NCBI GenBank assembly: GCA_002731395.1
Contig: PCBQ01000031.1
Location: 18,294-33,605, forward strand
Source of the DNA: Methanobacteriota archaeon
GTDB lineage: Archaea > Thermoplasmatota > Poseidoniia > Poseidoniales > Poseidoniaceae
DNA: 15,312 bases
Direction: 5' to 3'
Each line of letters starts with the position of its first letter. Positions within the stretch are counted from its first letter, which is position 1. Shown here in pieces: positions 7,221-13,222 of the stretch. The notes beneath the pieces were generated by a model that saw nothing but the letters and a program-made list of their open reading frames with translations, did not search any database and had not been told where the DNA came from. Position numbers and translations under genes: made by a program.

Positions 7221-7518
7221 GGGCGACCACCCCACCGAGGTCACCGCAGAGCGTGTCCAGCGGTACCTTGACCTGACCTCCAGAGCCAGAGCAAAAGCCA
7301 CACCCCTTCCCGAAGAAGGGACCGCTGCTTGGGACGACCTCCAGCGTTTGCTCCGTATGGCCGATGACTATGCTTCAGATGCAGCGCACTTTCTCAAGAC
7401 CGGCGACTTTGTTCGAGCCTTTGGGGCGATCAATTACGCTCATGCTTGGATCGACGCCGGCGTACGCCTGCGCTTGCTGGACGGTCATGACGACGATGTT
7501 TTGTTCACGCTCCCCTAG
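7213..7518 (+). CDS. DUF357-like small helical protein
   Basis: This 101-residue, all-helical protein resembles the archaeal DUF357 family. It opens with ERVQRYLDLTSRARAKA, has a middle helix, then a characteristic segment DYASDAAHFLKTGDFVRAFG followed by AINYAHAWIDAGVRLRLL. That last Gly-Asp-(Y/F)-V-R-A and Y-A-H-A-W-(L/I)-D-A-G pattern is the family signature as I recall it. The molecular function of the family is unknown to me. The open frame extends upstream to 6943, but the ribosome-binding site and homology start support 7213. It overlaps the propeller gene by 8 nt and is the last member of the AAA+ operon. Its TAG shares bases with the TAG of the convergent PIN gene. Confidence 0.78.
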   Translation: MTEGDHPTEVTAERVQRYLDLTSRARAKATPLPEEGTAAWDDLQRLLRMADDYASDAAHFLKTGDFVRAFGAINYAHAWIDAGVRLRLLDGHDDDVLFTLP

Positions 7519-7521
7519 GGG
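7512..7521. other. Shared palindromic stop, DUF357-like / PIN genes
   Basis: CCCCTAGGGG is a perfect 10-bp palindrome. Its central CTAG (7515-7518) encodes TAG on both strands, so the convergent genes overlap by 4 nt and both stop codons are built from the same bases. Confidence 0.9.
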
Positions 7522-7880
7522 TCGATCCGTCGGAGTCGATGTCCGTCCACCACTTCGATAACCGGACAACCGGCCTGAATCAGGCGTCCTTTGAGGGCGC
7601 GATCCACGGTCAGCGTGGCCGCTTGTCGTTCCGATGCCAAGGCCACGATGAAATCGTCAGGATGCTGATGTTCTGTGCCATCGTCGATGACCGTTGCACG
7701 CTCGTCCAGCAGGCTGAGCAACAAGCCACGTCGTTCCCGGTTGAGAGCTACGAGTTCTTCCATGACCCCGACGGGCACCAACCATGTGGGCCGGCCAACC
7801 AAGGGGAGCAAGGCATGGTCTAAGTTGACCTTCGCATCAACCGCTGCGGCCCAACCGCAGGCGTCAATGATGAGTTCCAC
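7515..7880 (-). CDS. PIN-domain protein (Fcf1-like), aIF2-gamma cluster
   Basis: PIN domains are Mg-dependent ribonucleases. The archaeal Fcf1/Utp24-like members encoded next to aIF2-gamma are thought to act in rRNA processing. The 121-residue protein is a single PIN domain with its acidic residues in place: Asp6 in LIIDACG, Glu41/Glu42 in VMEELV, Asp75/Asp76 in HPDDFIVALA and Asp93 in TVDRALK. This would allow metal binding and catalysis. The start is GTG, with the ribosome-binding site TGAGGCGA overlapping the aIF2-gamma stop 9 nt upstream. Gene order S6e, aIF2-gamma, PIN is a conserved archaeal cluster, arguing for a housekeeping rRNA role rather than a VapC toxin. No antitoxin gene is present. 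Downstream it runs into the DUF357-like gene with shared stops. Confidence 0.87.
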   Translation of the reverse strand: MELIIDACGWAAAVDAKVNLDHALLPLVGRPTWLVPVGVMEELVALNRERRGLLLSLLDERATVIDDGTEHQHPDDFIVALASERQAATLTVDRALKGRLIQAGCPVIEVVDGHRLRRIDP

Positions 7881-7889
7881 GTTCTCGCC

Positions 7890-9128
7890 TCAGACGATCG
7901 TTGCGTGGCCAATGAGGCGCCAGCGGGATCCGGTCCTCCGGGAAAGGGAAACGCGTTGACCGACGTCCGCACAGATGGGCAGACGAAGTTGCAGCGTGGC
8001 CTGATTCTTCTCGACGTTTTTCACCACGCCAACCGAGGTCGCCGTTGCGACGTTGACCATCAACATCTCGTTGTTGCGAAGACGGTGAATGGGCTCCGGA
8101 GCTTCGCCATCCCCCGCGACCATCGTGGTCATGAGGTCCACGTCAACACGGATTGTCTCACGGATTTCGGGCAGCTCACCACGGCGAGCGATGACCTGAC
8201 CGCTGAGGTTGTCGGCGGTGGTGGTCGCAGGATCGAGTTTGGTGGCGATGCCAACGAGGCCGCCAGCGTGCGCGGTATCGAGGTTCAAGCCGCCGCCTTG
8301 GATGCTGCTGATGGTGGCTTGGATGGGCTCCCAGACGGCTTTGTTGCCTTCTCCAACGCGGCGACCCGGAGCGATTTCCACTTCGTCTCCCACCGAGAAG
8401 GTGCCTTCCACGATGCTACCACCAATGACGCCTCCACGCATTTTGCCGGGGCGGGTGCCGGGCCGGTTGATGTCGAAGGAACGGGCGACGTGCATCACGC
8501 TGCGGACGTCTTCTGAACGGTCTGGTGTGGGAATGAAGGCTTCAATCGCGGAAATCAACACGTCGAGGTTCACGTCGTGGTGCGCGGACACAGGAATAAT
8601 CGGGGCGTCTTCTGCGATGGTGCCCTTCAGGAAGGTCTTGATCTCATCATGCGATTCCAGAGCACGTTCGCGCGTGACCAGGTCGATTTTATTCTGCACG
8701 ACCACGATGTTCTCGATGCCCGCAATCTCGAGTGCCATCAGATGCTCACGCGTTTGGGGCTGGGGGCATGGTTCGTTGGCAGCCACCATCAGAAGGGCGC
8801 CGTCCATCAGGGATGCGCCCGTGATCATGATGGCCATCAGCGTTTCGTGACCTGGAGCGTCAACGAAGGAGACCACGCGCTCAAGGTCCTCTTCAACGTC
8901 TTTGCTGCCTTCCGGGTGGCGGCCAAGCGGGTAGTGTGCCCCGTCGTCGGTCTTGTAGAAGGCCGTGTCCGCGTAACCCAATTTGATGGAGATACCACGC
9001 TTGCGCTCTTCGGAATGGGTGTCGGTCCAGACTCCTGACAGCGCCTGAGTGAGCGTCGTTTTTCCGTGGTCAACGTGACCAACGAGTCCAATGTTGACCT
9101 CAGGTTGGCGCGGGAGTCGACGTGCCAT
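7890..9128 (-). CDS. eif2g: Translation initiation factor aIF2, gamma subunit (GTPase)
   Basis: aIF2-gamma is the GTPase core that carries initiator Met-tRNA to the small ribosomal subunit. All G motifs are present in the 412-residue product: G1 GHVDHGKT (17-24), the switch region RGISIKLGYAD, G3 DAPGHE (90-95), G4 NKID (146-149) and G5 SAHH. Domains II and III follow (DINRPGTRPGKMRGGVIGGS; GGLVGIATKLDP) with the family ending SRRTGSRWRLIGHATIV. The family's zinc knuckle before DAPGHE is absent: no cysteine occurs between GYAD and DAPGHE. The ATG at 9128 is chosen because GGAGG lies 7 nt upstream and homology starts there. The frame stays open to 9215 without similarity. It lies 43 nt after rps6e and 9 nt before the PIN gene. 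Confidence 0.96.
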   Translation of the reverse strand: MARRLPRQPEVNIGLVGHVDHGKTTLTQALSGVWTDTHSEERKRGISIKLGYADTAFYKTDDGAHYPLGRHPEGSKDVEEDLERVVSFVDAPGHETLMAIMITGASLMDGALLMVAANEPCPQPQTREHLMALEIAGIENIVVVQNKIDLVTRERALESHDEIKTFLKGTIAEDAPIIPVSAHHDVNLDVLISAIEAFIPTPDRSEDVRSVMHVARSFDINRPGTRPGKMRGGVIGGSIVEGTFSVGDEVEIAPGRRVGEGNKAVWEPIQATISSIQGGGLNLDTAHAGGLVGIATKLDPATTTADNLSGQVIARRGELPEIRETIRVDVDLMTTMVAGDGEAPEPIHRLRNNEMLMVNVATATSVGVVKNVEKNQATLQLRLPICADVGQRVSLSRRTGSRWRLIGHATIV

Positions 9129-9135
9129 CGCTCCC

Positions 9136-9140
9136 CCTCC
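9136..9140 (-). promoter_or_regulatory. Shine-Dalgarno of aIF2-gamma
   Basis: On the minus strand GGAGG, continuing as GGGAG, precedes the ATG at 9128 by 7 nt. It decides this start over longer alternatives reaching 9215. Confidence 0.85.
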
Positions 9141-9171
9141 TTCCTGTTGTGCTCGACGTCCCTCTCGGGGT

Positions 9172-9654
9172 TCACTCCGCGGCCGGTTCCTCGTCGGCAC
9201 CGAAGATGGCGTCAAGCGGTTTGTTGCCGGCTTCGACGACCTTGAGGTTGATTTGGCGGGTGTCCTGAGTGACGGTGTTGCCGCGGAAGTTGCGGCGGCG
9301 ACGCAGACCGTCCGGGACGTAGCGGAAGGTGCGCTTCTCGCCTTTCTTGGTCTTCTGGACGAGCTTGTGGCCCTTGTACCCCGTCGAGGCGGTGACCAGG
9401 ACCGATTGACGGGAGCCGCCGTCGAGATCGCGGCGCATCGGCGTGCCGGTCTTGTCGGAGCCGCCGGTGATTTCCAGCTTGTAGCCGTTCAGGGCGGTTT
9501 CACCCTCGCCCACGAAGATGCCGTCGACCACGTCACCGATGCGCTTTCCAAGGAATTGTGCGTGGTTGTTGCCCGAAATCGTCACGTTGTACGAGCGGCC
9601 GTTGCTGGCCGGGTTCGTGTCGTTGACGACGGCAATGAATTCTCCATCAGCCAT
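9172..9654 (-). CDS. rps6e: 30S ribosomal protein S6e
   Basis: S6e is a small-subunit ribosomal protein found only in archaea and eukaryotes. The family hallmarks are clear: GKRIGDVVDG, the GGSDKTGTPMRRDLDGGSR loop, and a basic region ending RTFRYVPDGLRRRRNFRGNT with V-T-Q-D-T-x-Q-I-N. At 160 residues it is about 30 longer than typical archaeal S6e, owing to an acidic C-terminal extension (about 135-160). The ATG at 9654 is preferred because homology begins there, GGTGAGG stands just upstream, and a TATA-like element at 9691-9700 predicts transcription starting near 9668. The ATG at 9684 would fall upstream of that point, and the open frame to 9885 runs antisense into orc1. It heads the S6e, aIF2-gamma, PIN cluster. 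Confidence 0.95.
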   Translation of the reverse strand: MADGEFIAVVNDTNPASNGRSYNVTISGNNHAQFLGKRIGDVVDGIFVGEGETALNGYKLEITGGSDKTGTPMRRDLDGGSRQSVLVTASTGYKGHKLVQKTKKGEKRTFRYVPDGLRRRRNFRGNTVTQDTRQINLKVVEAGNKPLDAIFGADEEPAAE

Positions 9655-9690
9655 GAGCCTCACCAAGGTGCAGTCCGCCGACATGCGGCC

Positions 9691-9700
9691 TCTATTTATG
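9691..9700 (-). promoter_or_regulatory. TATA box of the rps6e operon
   Basis: The minus strand reads CATAAATAGA, close to the archaeal TATA consensus, about 41 nt before the rps6e ATG. Transcription should start near 9668, giving a leader of roughly 14 nt that still includes the Shine-Dalgarno. It sits in the 68-nt gap behind the orc1 stop. Confidence 0.65.
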
Positions 9701-9722
9701 CTCACCGGAGCGAAAACGGGCC

Positions 9723-10940
9723 TCAGCGCCGCCGTCTTGGCACGGCATCCTCGATCCTCGGGATGAGGTCTGCTGGCAACACCGTTGGCATGGTCACGTG
9801 CGTGGTCCGCCCCCGACCAGAGCCGACAGGAGCCACACGGGTCGCGATGAGGCCTCGCGCCTCGAGTTCCTTGACGATCTTCCAAATCGTCGTGTGGCTG
9901 CGCGCTTCGGCGTCATGTTCCTCGCACACCACAGCGTAGAGTTGGTCGATGTCTCCGCTGGTGATGTGGTCCGCGCGCCTCAGGCGTCGTGCAACGGCGA
10001 GAAGCACCAACAGCTGGTGCAGGTTCAACTCATCGACCAGGCCATCGGCATGGGTGCTTGGGAGTTCGGTTGCCGCTCGCTGGATGTCGTCGGCCCGCAG
10101 TTCACGTCGGCCGTCGGCCTCTGCGTTGCGCACGGCGGTGTCGAGCAATTCAATGGCCGCGCGTGCATCGCCGTTGGCTGCGGCCGCTTCCGCAATCAGG
10201 GCGATGTGGGAGTCTTGCCAAGAGCCAGGGCGCAAGGCCAGCGTGGCCCGCTGTTCCGCGATGGCCGCCAATTCCTCACGGTTGTACGCAGGAATCCGCA
10301 GGTGGTTGGACGCACCGAGCCGCGAAATGACCGCTCCTTCCAACACGTCAAGGATCTGTTCCTGGCTGATCAGGACCAGCGACAACGTGCCTTCCGATGC
10401 GGCGTCCTCGTCAATGCGCAGAAGATGGTAGAGGATGTCGTTCCCCGCTCGACGCAGCAGGTGGTCCACTTCGTCGAGCACCACGATGAGGTGGCCGCGT
10501 CGAGCGGAGACCAAACGGCGGATGCTCGCCAGCAATTCGCCGCTGGACAGCCCGCGATCAGGGTGTCGCTCATCCATTTGGGCGACGATTTTGTGCATCA
10601 CCTGCATGGTCGTGTTTTCGTTCCGGCAGTTGATGTGAGCCACCGCGATGTCGCGTGTCCCGATCAAGTGCTTGGCCACGTCGTCGCAAAAGCGCCGAAC
10701 GAGGCTCGTCTTTCCGCTTCCGACCGGTCCGGTGATGACCGCACGTCCCGAGCCGCTGGTATGTCCGATGCTTGAGAAGCGTCCTGCTAACGCACGCTGA
10801 AGTTCGTCGCGGGCCACAAGCTCCGTGGGGAGGTAATCAAACCCAAGGGGCGTCGGGTCGAGCAGGATGAGGCCTGCGCCGATGGCATCGAGGTAGTCCA
10901 CCATAACGTAACAACAACGATGACAGCCGTTCTTGAACAT
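9723..10940 (-). CDS. cdc6: Orc1/Cdc6 replication initiator, AAA+ ATPase
   Basis: Orc1/Cdc6 proteins bind archaeal origins and load the MCM helicase. The protein has the family layout: an N-terminal LLDPTPLGFDYLPTELVARD entry, Walker A GPVGSGKT (71-78), Walker B VVLDEVD (Asp156, Glu157), a sensor strand LSLVLISQE, an arginine-finger-like SRLG, a helical lid (ELLDTAVRNAEADGR), and a C-terminal winged helix (SHTTIWKIVKELEARGLIAT) followed by a basic tail. Three starts are possible. ATG 10952 overlaps the dph2 stop as TGATG. ATG 10940, chosen here, has GGGGGAG just upstream. ATG 10904 begins nearest to homology but has no ribosome site. The first two would add a short Cys-rich stretch (CHRCC). 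It lies directly behind dph2. No origin repeats were recognised beside it. Confidence 0.92.
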   Translation of the reverse strand: MFKNGCHRCCYVMVDYLDAIGAGLILLDPTPLGFDYLPTELVARDELQRALAGRFSSIGHTSGSGRAVITGPVGSGKTSLVRRFCDDVAKHLIGTRDIAVAHINCRNENTTMQVMHKIVAQMDERHPDRGLSSGELLASIRRLVSARRGHLIVVLDEVDHLLRRAGNDILYHLLRIDEDAASEGTLSLVLISQEQILDVLEGAVISRLGASNHLRIPAYNREELAAIAEQRATLALRPGSWQDSHIALIAEAAAANGDARAAIELLDTAVRNAEADGRRELRADDIQRAATELPSTHADGLVDELNLHQLLVLLAVARRLRRADHITSGDIDQLYAVVCEEHDAEARSHTTIWKIVKELEARGLIATRVAPVGSGRGRTTHVTMPTVLPADLIPRIEDAVPRRRR

Positions 10941-10951
10941 GCTCCCCCGCA

Positions 10952-12058
10952 TCAGGGGATTTCGTCGAAGCGGTAGCCTTCGCCCCAGTCCTTCTCACCA
11001 AGGGTCACTTCAAGCTCAAACGGCGTGATGAGCGGCTTGGCGTACTTCACGGCATCATCGATGGCGATGCGCGGGCATGCCGTGTTCACGAAAGCGTCGA
11101 CAGGGTAGAAGTCAATGAGTTCTGGGCCGACGTGTTCGAGGGCGAGCAGGTACCCCTTCTTGCCGTGACGCTCGAGCATTCGCTTCATGCGAAGGGCGAG
11201 GGTTCGGCGCATTTGGCCGGGCTTTTCGCCGATGAGGATGCCGTAGCGTTTGGCGTCTTGGCAGGCCATGATCAGCCCGAAGCGCTGCCGAAGGATGCGC
11301 TCAATGCGCTGGAGGGACATCTCCGTGGCTTCGCCGGTGTAGGGGTCGAGCATCGCGAGGGGTTTGCCGGTGTGGAGGACCAAACCGATGGGGTGGAAGT
11401 CACCGCTGCCAAGGAACAGGTAGTGACCGATGTTGTTGTCATCACCCGAGTAGTTGCAGCCCAGCACCTGGCCTGGGAAGGTGAGCCGAGCACCGCCAAG
11501 CGGCACGGTGACGTCGAATCCTGCCTCTTCGAGGCGCTCGCAAAAGGCGGGGAGGAGGTGAAGGTGCTGGATGGAGCCGACCAGTCCAAGTTTCACGTCG
11601 GTCAAAGCCGCGGTTCGCCCGACGGCATCGAGGAAGCGCTCTTGCGCTTCTTCTTCGGTCAGGGGAGCATCGCTGCCTCCTTCGAGGCGCTTCCTCGCAC
11701 CTTCACGGTGGGCATGTAGGATGGGCAGAACGGGTTGGATTTCAGGGTCGCCTTCGTAGGTCACGTCAATGAATTGCGTGGGCATGCCCGAATCGATGTT
11801 CATCTGAGAGTGGCCCATGTGCGCGACCAGTTCCACGCCCATCATCTGCATCTTGTCGTGCACCAAATCGCAAGCACCGTAACAAGGATCGGCGGCGAGA
11901 ACCACTTTCGCGCTGGTGTCGGTTTCGATGGCGTCCATCATTTCCAGCGCTTGCATCTTGAGTCCCTCGGGTACCTGCAAGGCGATGAGACGGTGGTCGC
12001 CGTCTTTGATGCGCGTCATCAACTCCTCGAGTTGGAAATCGTGACGGTTGAGGTCCAT
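10952..12058 (-). CDS. dph2: Diphthamide synthase Dph2 (noncanonical radical SAM 4Fe-4S enzyme)
   Basis: Dph2 transfers the 3-amino-3-carboxypropyl group of S-adenosylmethionine to the target histidine of elongation factor 2, the first step of diphthamide synthesis. The three cluster cysteines are identifiable: Cys59 in DPCYGACDL, Cys201 in VLGCNYSG and Cys328 in NTACPRIAID. Further family motifs are LQVPEGLK, GSIQHLHLLP, GSGDFHPIGL and ITPFELEVTLG near the end. Cys59 to Cys201 is about 40 residues longer than I recall for Pyrococcus Dph2 (59/163/287), which fits the acidic insert around 105-145. ATG 12058 is chosen because GGAGCG stands upstream and the first cysteine then falls at the usual place. 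GTG 12079 is possible. The gene follows hpt by 33 nt and adjoins orc1. Confidence 0.95.
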   Translation of the reverse strand: MDLNRHDFQLEELMTRIKDGDHRLIALQVPEGLKMQALEMMDAIETDTSAKVVLAADPCYGACDLVHDKMQMMGVELVAHMGHSQMNIDSGMPTQFIDVTYEGDPEIQPVLPILHAHREGARKRLEGGSDAPLTEEEAQERFLDAVGRTAALTDVKLGLVGSIQHLHLLPAFCERLEEAGFDVTVPLGGARLTFPGQVLGCNYSGDDNNIGHYLFLGSGDFHPIGLVLHTGKPLAMLDPYTGEATEMSLQRIERILRQRFGLIMACQDAKRYGILIGEKPGQMRRTLALRMKRMLERHGKKGYLLALEHVGPELIDFYPVDAFVNTACPRIAIDDAVKYAKPLITPFELEVTLGEKDWGEGYRFDEIP

Positions 12059-12091
12059 GTCGCTCCGGACGCCCGTCACGCCATTCGGTTT

Positions 12092-12679
12092 TCAAGCCAT
12101 GCTCGTCGCTGCACGCGTGACGACCCGTCCGTCCACCACATCCACCGCGATGAGGGCAGACAGGTTGAGCATCGGGTCATCACGGTGCAGGTCGGTCATT
12201 CCGGGGCCTTTCTCAACGACGATGACCACCTGTGCGACTTCCGCGCCGCACCGTCGAATGCCGTCGATGACCGCACGCAGGGTTCCGCCCGTGGAGAGGA
12301 CGTCGTCCACGATGAGAACGCGCTCGCCGGGGCGGACGTCGTTGAGGTACATCGCGCCCTTGGAGTAGCCCGTGCTTTGATCGACCACGACCTCGCCCTC
12401 CAGTCCATAGGCCCGCTTTCGAGCGACGACAAGCGGGCGGTCATGCTGGACGGAAAGAGGAGCTGTCAAGGGCAAGCCCATGGCTTCGATGCCGAGGATC
12501 AGGTCAACCTCCGACCAGTTGACGCGCTCGCCGATGAGGTGAACGATGGCGGAAAGCACCTCGCCATCGAGCCGAGGCACACCGTCGGTGACCGGGTGGA
12601 CGAAGTACGGATAACCGTCCTTCCACACGATGGGGGCCGATTCAAGCGAGGCACTCAACCGCTGCATCGCCTCGTCCAT
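12092..12679 (-). CDS. hpt: Archaeal hypoxanthine/guanine phosphoribosyltransferase
   Basis: This purine-salvage enzyme joins a purine base to PRPP to form the nucleotide. The 195-residue protein follows the archaeal HPRT pattern (Methanocaldococcus type) throughout: PIVWKDGYPYFVHPVTDGVP near the start, ILGIEAMGLPL (61-71), VDQSTGYSKGAMYLN (99-113), and the PRPP-binding loop VLIVDDVLSTGGT (121-133). It ends with I-A-V-D-V-V-D-G-R-V. Family members vary between hypoxanthine, guanine and adenine, so base specificity is not certain. The ATG at 12679 begins at the homology edge (ATG 12667 is close behind), and no Shine-Dalgarno is visible. It follows the gcvH-like gene by 35 nt, so it is either in that unit or has its own weak promoter. 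Confidence 0.93.
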   Translation of the reverse strand: MDEAMQRLSASLESAPIVWKDGYPYFVHPVTDGVPRLDGEVLSAIVHLIGERVNWSEVDLILGIEAMGLPLTAPLSVQHDRPLVVARKRAYGLEGEVVVDQSTGYSKGAMYLNDVRPGERVLIVDDVLSTGGTLRAVIDGIRRCGAEVAQVVIVVEKGPGMTDLHRDDPMLNLSALIAVDVVDGRVVTRAATSMA

Positions 12680-12714
12680 GGGCGCCGGTGGTCCGGCTGG
12701 GACTTAGCCTTGGC

Positions 12715-13119
12715 TCAGGCTTCTTGCAGGAACTCGATGTATTCGTCTGCCTCGAGCAACGCGTCATCCGCGTCAGCGTGCGGCTCGATGATGAGGACCC
12801 ATCCGTTGTCGTAGGGGGAGTCGTTGATGGTCTCCGGTGTGCTTTCGAGCTCGCCGTTGACTTCGGTGACCTTGAGCGAGAACGGACACATGAAGCGAAG
12901 GGCTTCGTATTCGGTGCGCAGCGAGAACAACACGTCGCCTTCACCGATTTCCTGGCCTTGGTCGGGCAAATTGACGCGCAAGACCGCTCCGGCATCGGCG
13001 AGCAGGTACTCGCTGATGCCGATCATTACCCGCTCATCTTTGACGTCTTGGAACCACAGATGGGCGTTTGAGTAGCGGCGGTTGTGTGCGATGGTGAACT
13101 CGATGTCCTCCTCGTCCAT
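12715..13119 (-). CDS. GcvH-like protein lacking the lipoyl lysine
   Basis: The sequence is homologous to glycine cleavage H protein from end to end: RYSNAHLWFQ, VMIGISEYLLADAGAVLRVNLP, QGQEIGEGDVLFSL, VNGELESTPETINDSPYDNGW and DEYIEFLQEA. True GcvH carries lipoamide on the lysine of an E-S-V-K-A motif. The aligned stretch here is LRTEYEALRF, with Tyr71 at the lysine position and no lysine nearby (the next is Lys83). It therefore cannot be lipoylated there, and no glycine-cleavage genes are adjacent. It may be a carrier-fold protein turned to another role, such as regulation or metal or protein binding. A TATA-like element 29 nt before the ATG, without a Shine-Dalgarno, predicts a leaderless mRNA. 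It opens the minus-strand run. Confidence 0.85.
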   Translation of the reverse strand: MDEEDIEFTIAHNRRYSNAHLWFQDVKDERVMIGISEYLLADAGAVLRVNLPDQGQEIGEGDVLFSLRTEYEALRFMCPFSLKVTEVNGELESTPETINDSPYDNGWVLIIEPHADADDALLEADEYIEFLQEA

Positions 13120-13125
13120 GTCGCG

Positions 13126-13138
13126 GCGTGAAACACGC
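13126..13138. promoter_or_regulatory. Inverted repeat between the gcvH-like TATA element and start codon
   Basis: GCGTGAAACACGC has perfect 5-bp arms around AAA, placed over the expected transcription start region of the gcvH-like gene. It could be an operator. It is short enough that chance cannot be excluded. Confidence 0.4.
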
Positions 13139-13140
13139 GG

Positions 13141-13148
13141 TATTTGAA
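13141..13148 (-). promoter_or_regulatory. TATA-like element of the gcvH-like gene
   Basis: The minus strand reads TTCAAATA, beginning 29 nt before the ATG at 13119, with no Shine-Dalgarno between. A similar TTCAAATC stands 30 nt before the EF-hand gene. This supports a leaderless promoter. Confidence 0.55.
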
Positions 13149-13212
13149 TGCCACCAAAGCGACCTCAAGGTGCATGCACATGCTTGAAGAGCCGACATCC
13201 TATGCTCGCATC

Positions 13213-13217
13213 AGGTG
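13213..13217 (+). promoter_or_regulatory. Shine-Dalgarno of the acyl-CoA dehydrogenase gene
   Basis: AGGTG lies 5 nt before the ATG at 13223. It selects this start over the in-frame ATGs at 13148 and 13202. Confidence 0.7.
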
Positions 13218-13222
13218 CGCCG

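Noticed and set aside
7515..7880. VapC-type toxin interpretation of the PIN protein
   Set aside because: No antitoxin is adjacent, and the S6e/aIF2-gamma/PIN order is a conserved archaeal housekeeping cluster.
9129..9215. N-terminal extension of aIF2-gamma
   Set aside because: GGAGG lies just before the ATG at 9128, homology begins there, and the extension would overlap rps6e.
9655..9885. N-terminal extension of S6e
   Set aside because: It contains the operon's TATA box, overlaps orc1 on the same strand and has no similarity to S6e.
9655..10951. Replication origin next to orc1/cdc6
   Set aside because: The flanking gaps are tiny (68 and 11 nt) and contain no origin recognition box-like repeats.
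11735..12814. 359-codon plus-strand open frame opposite dph2/hpt
   Set aside because: Rich in His/Val/Asp as expected for antisense of G+C-rich genes, and it contradicts three conserved minus-strand genes.
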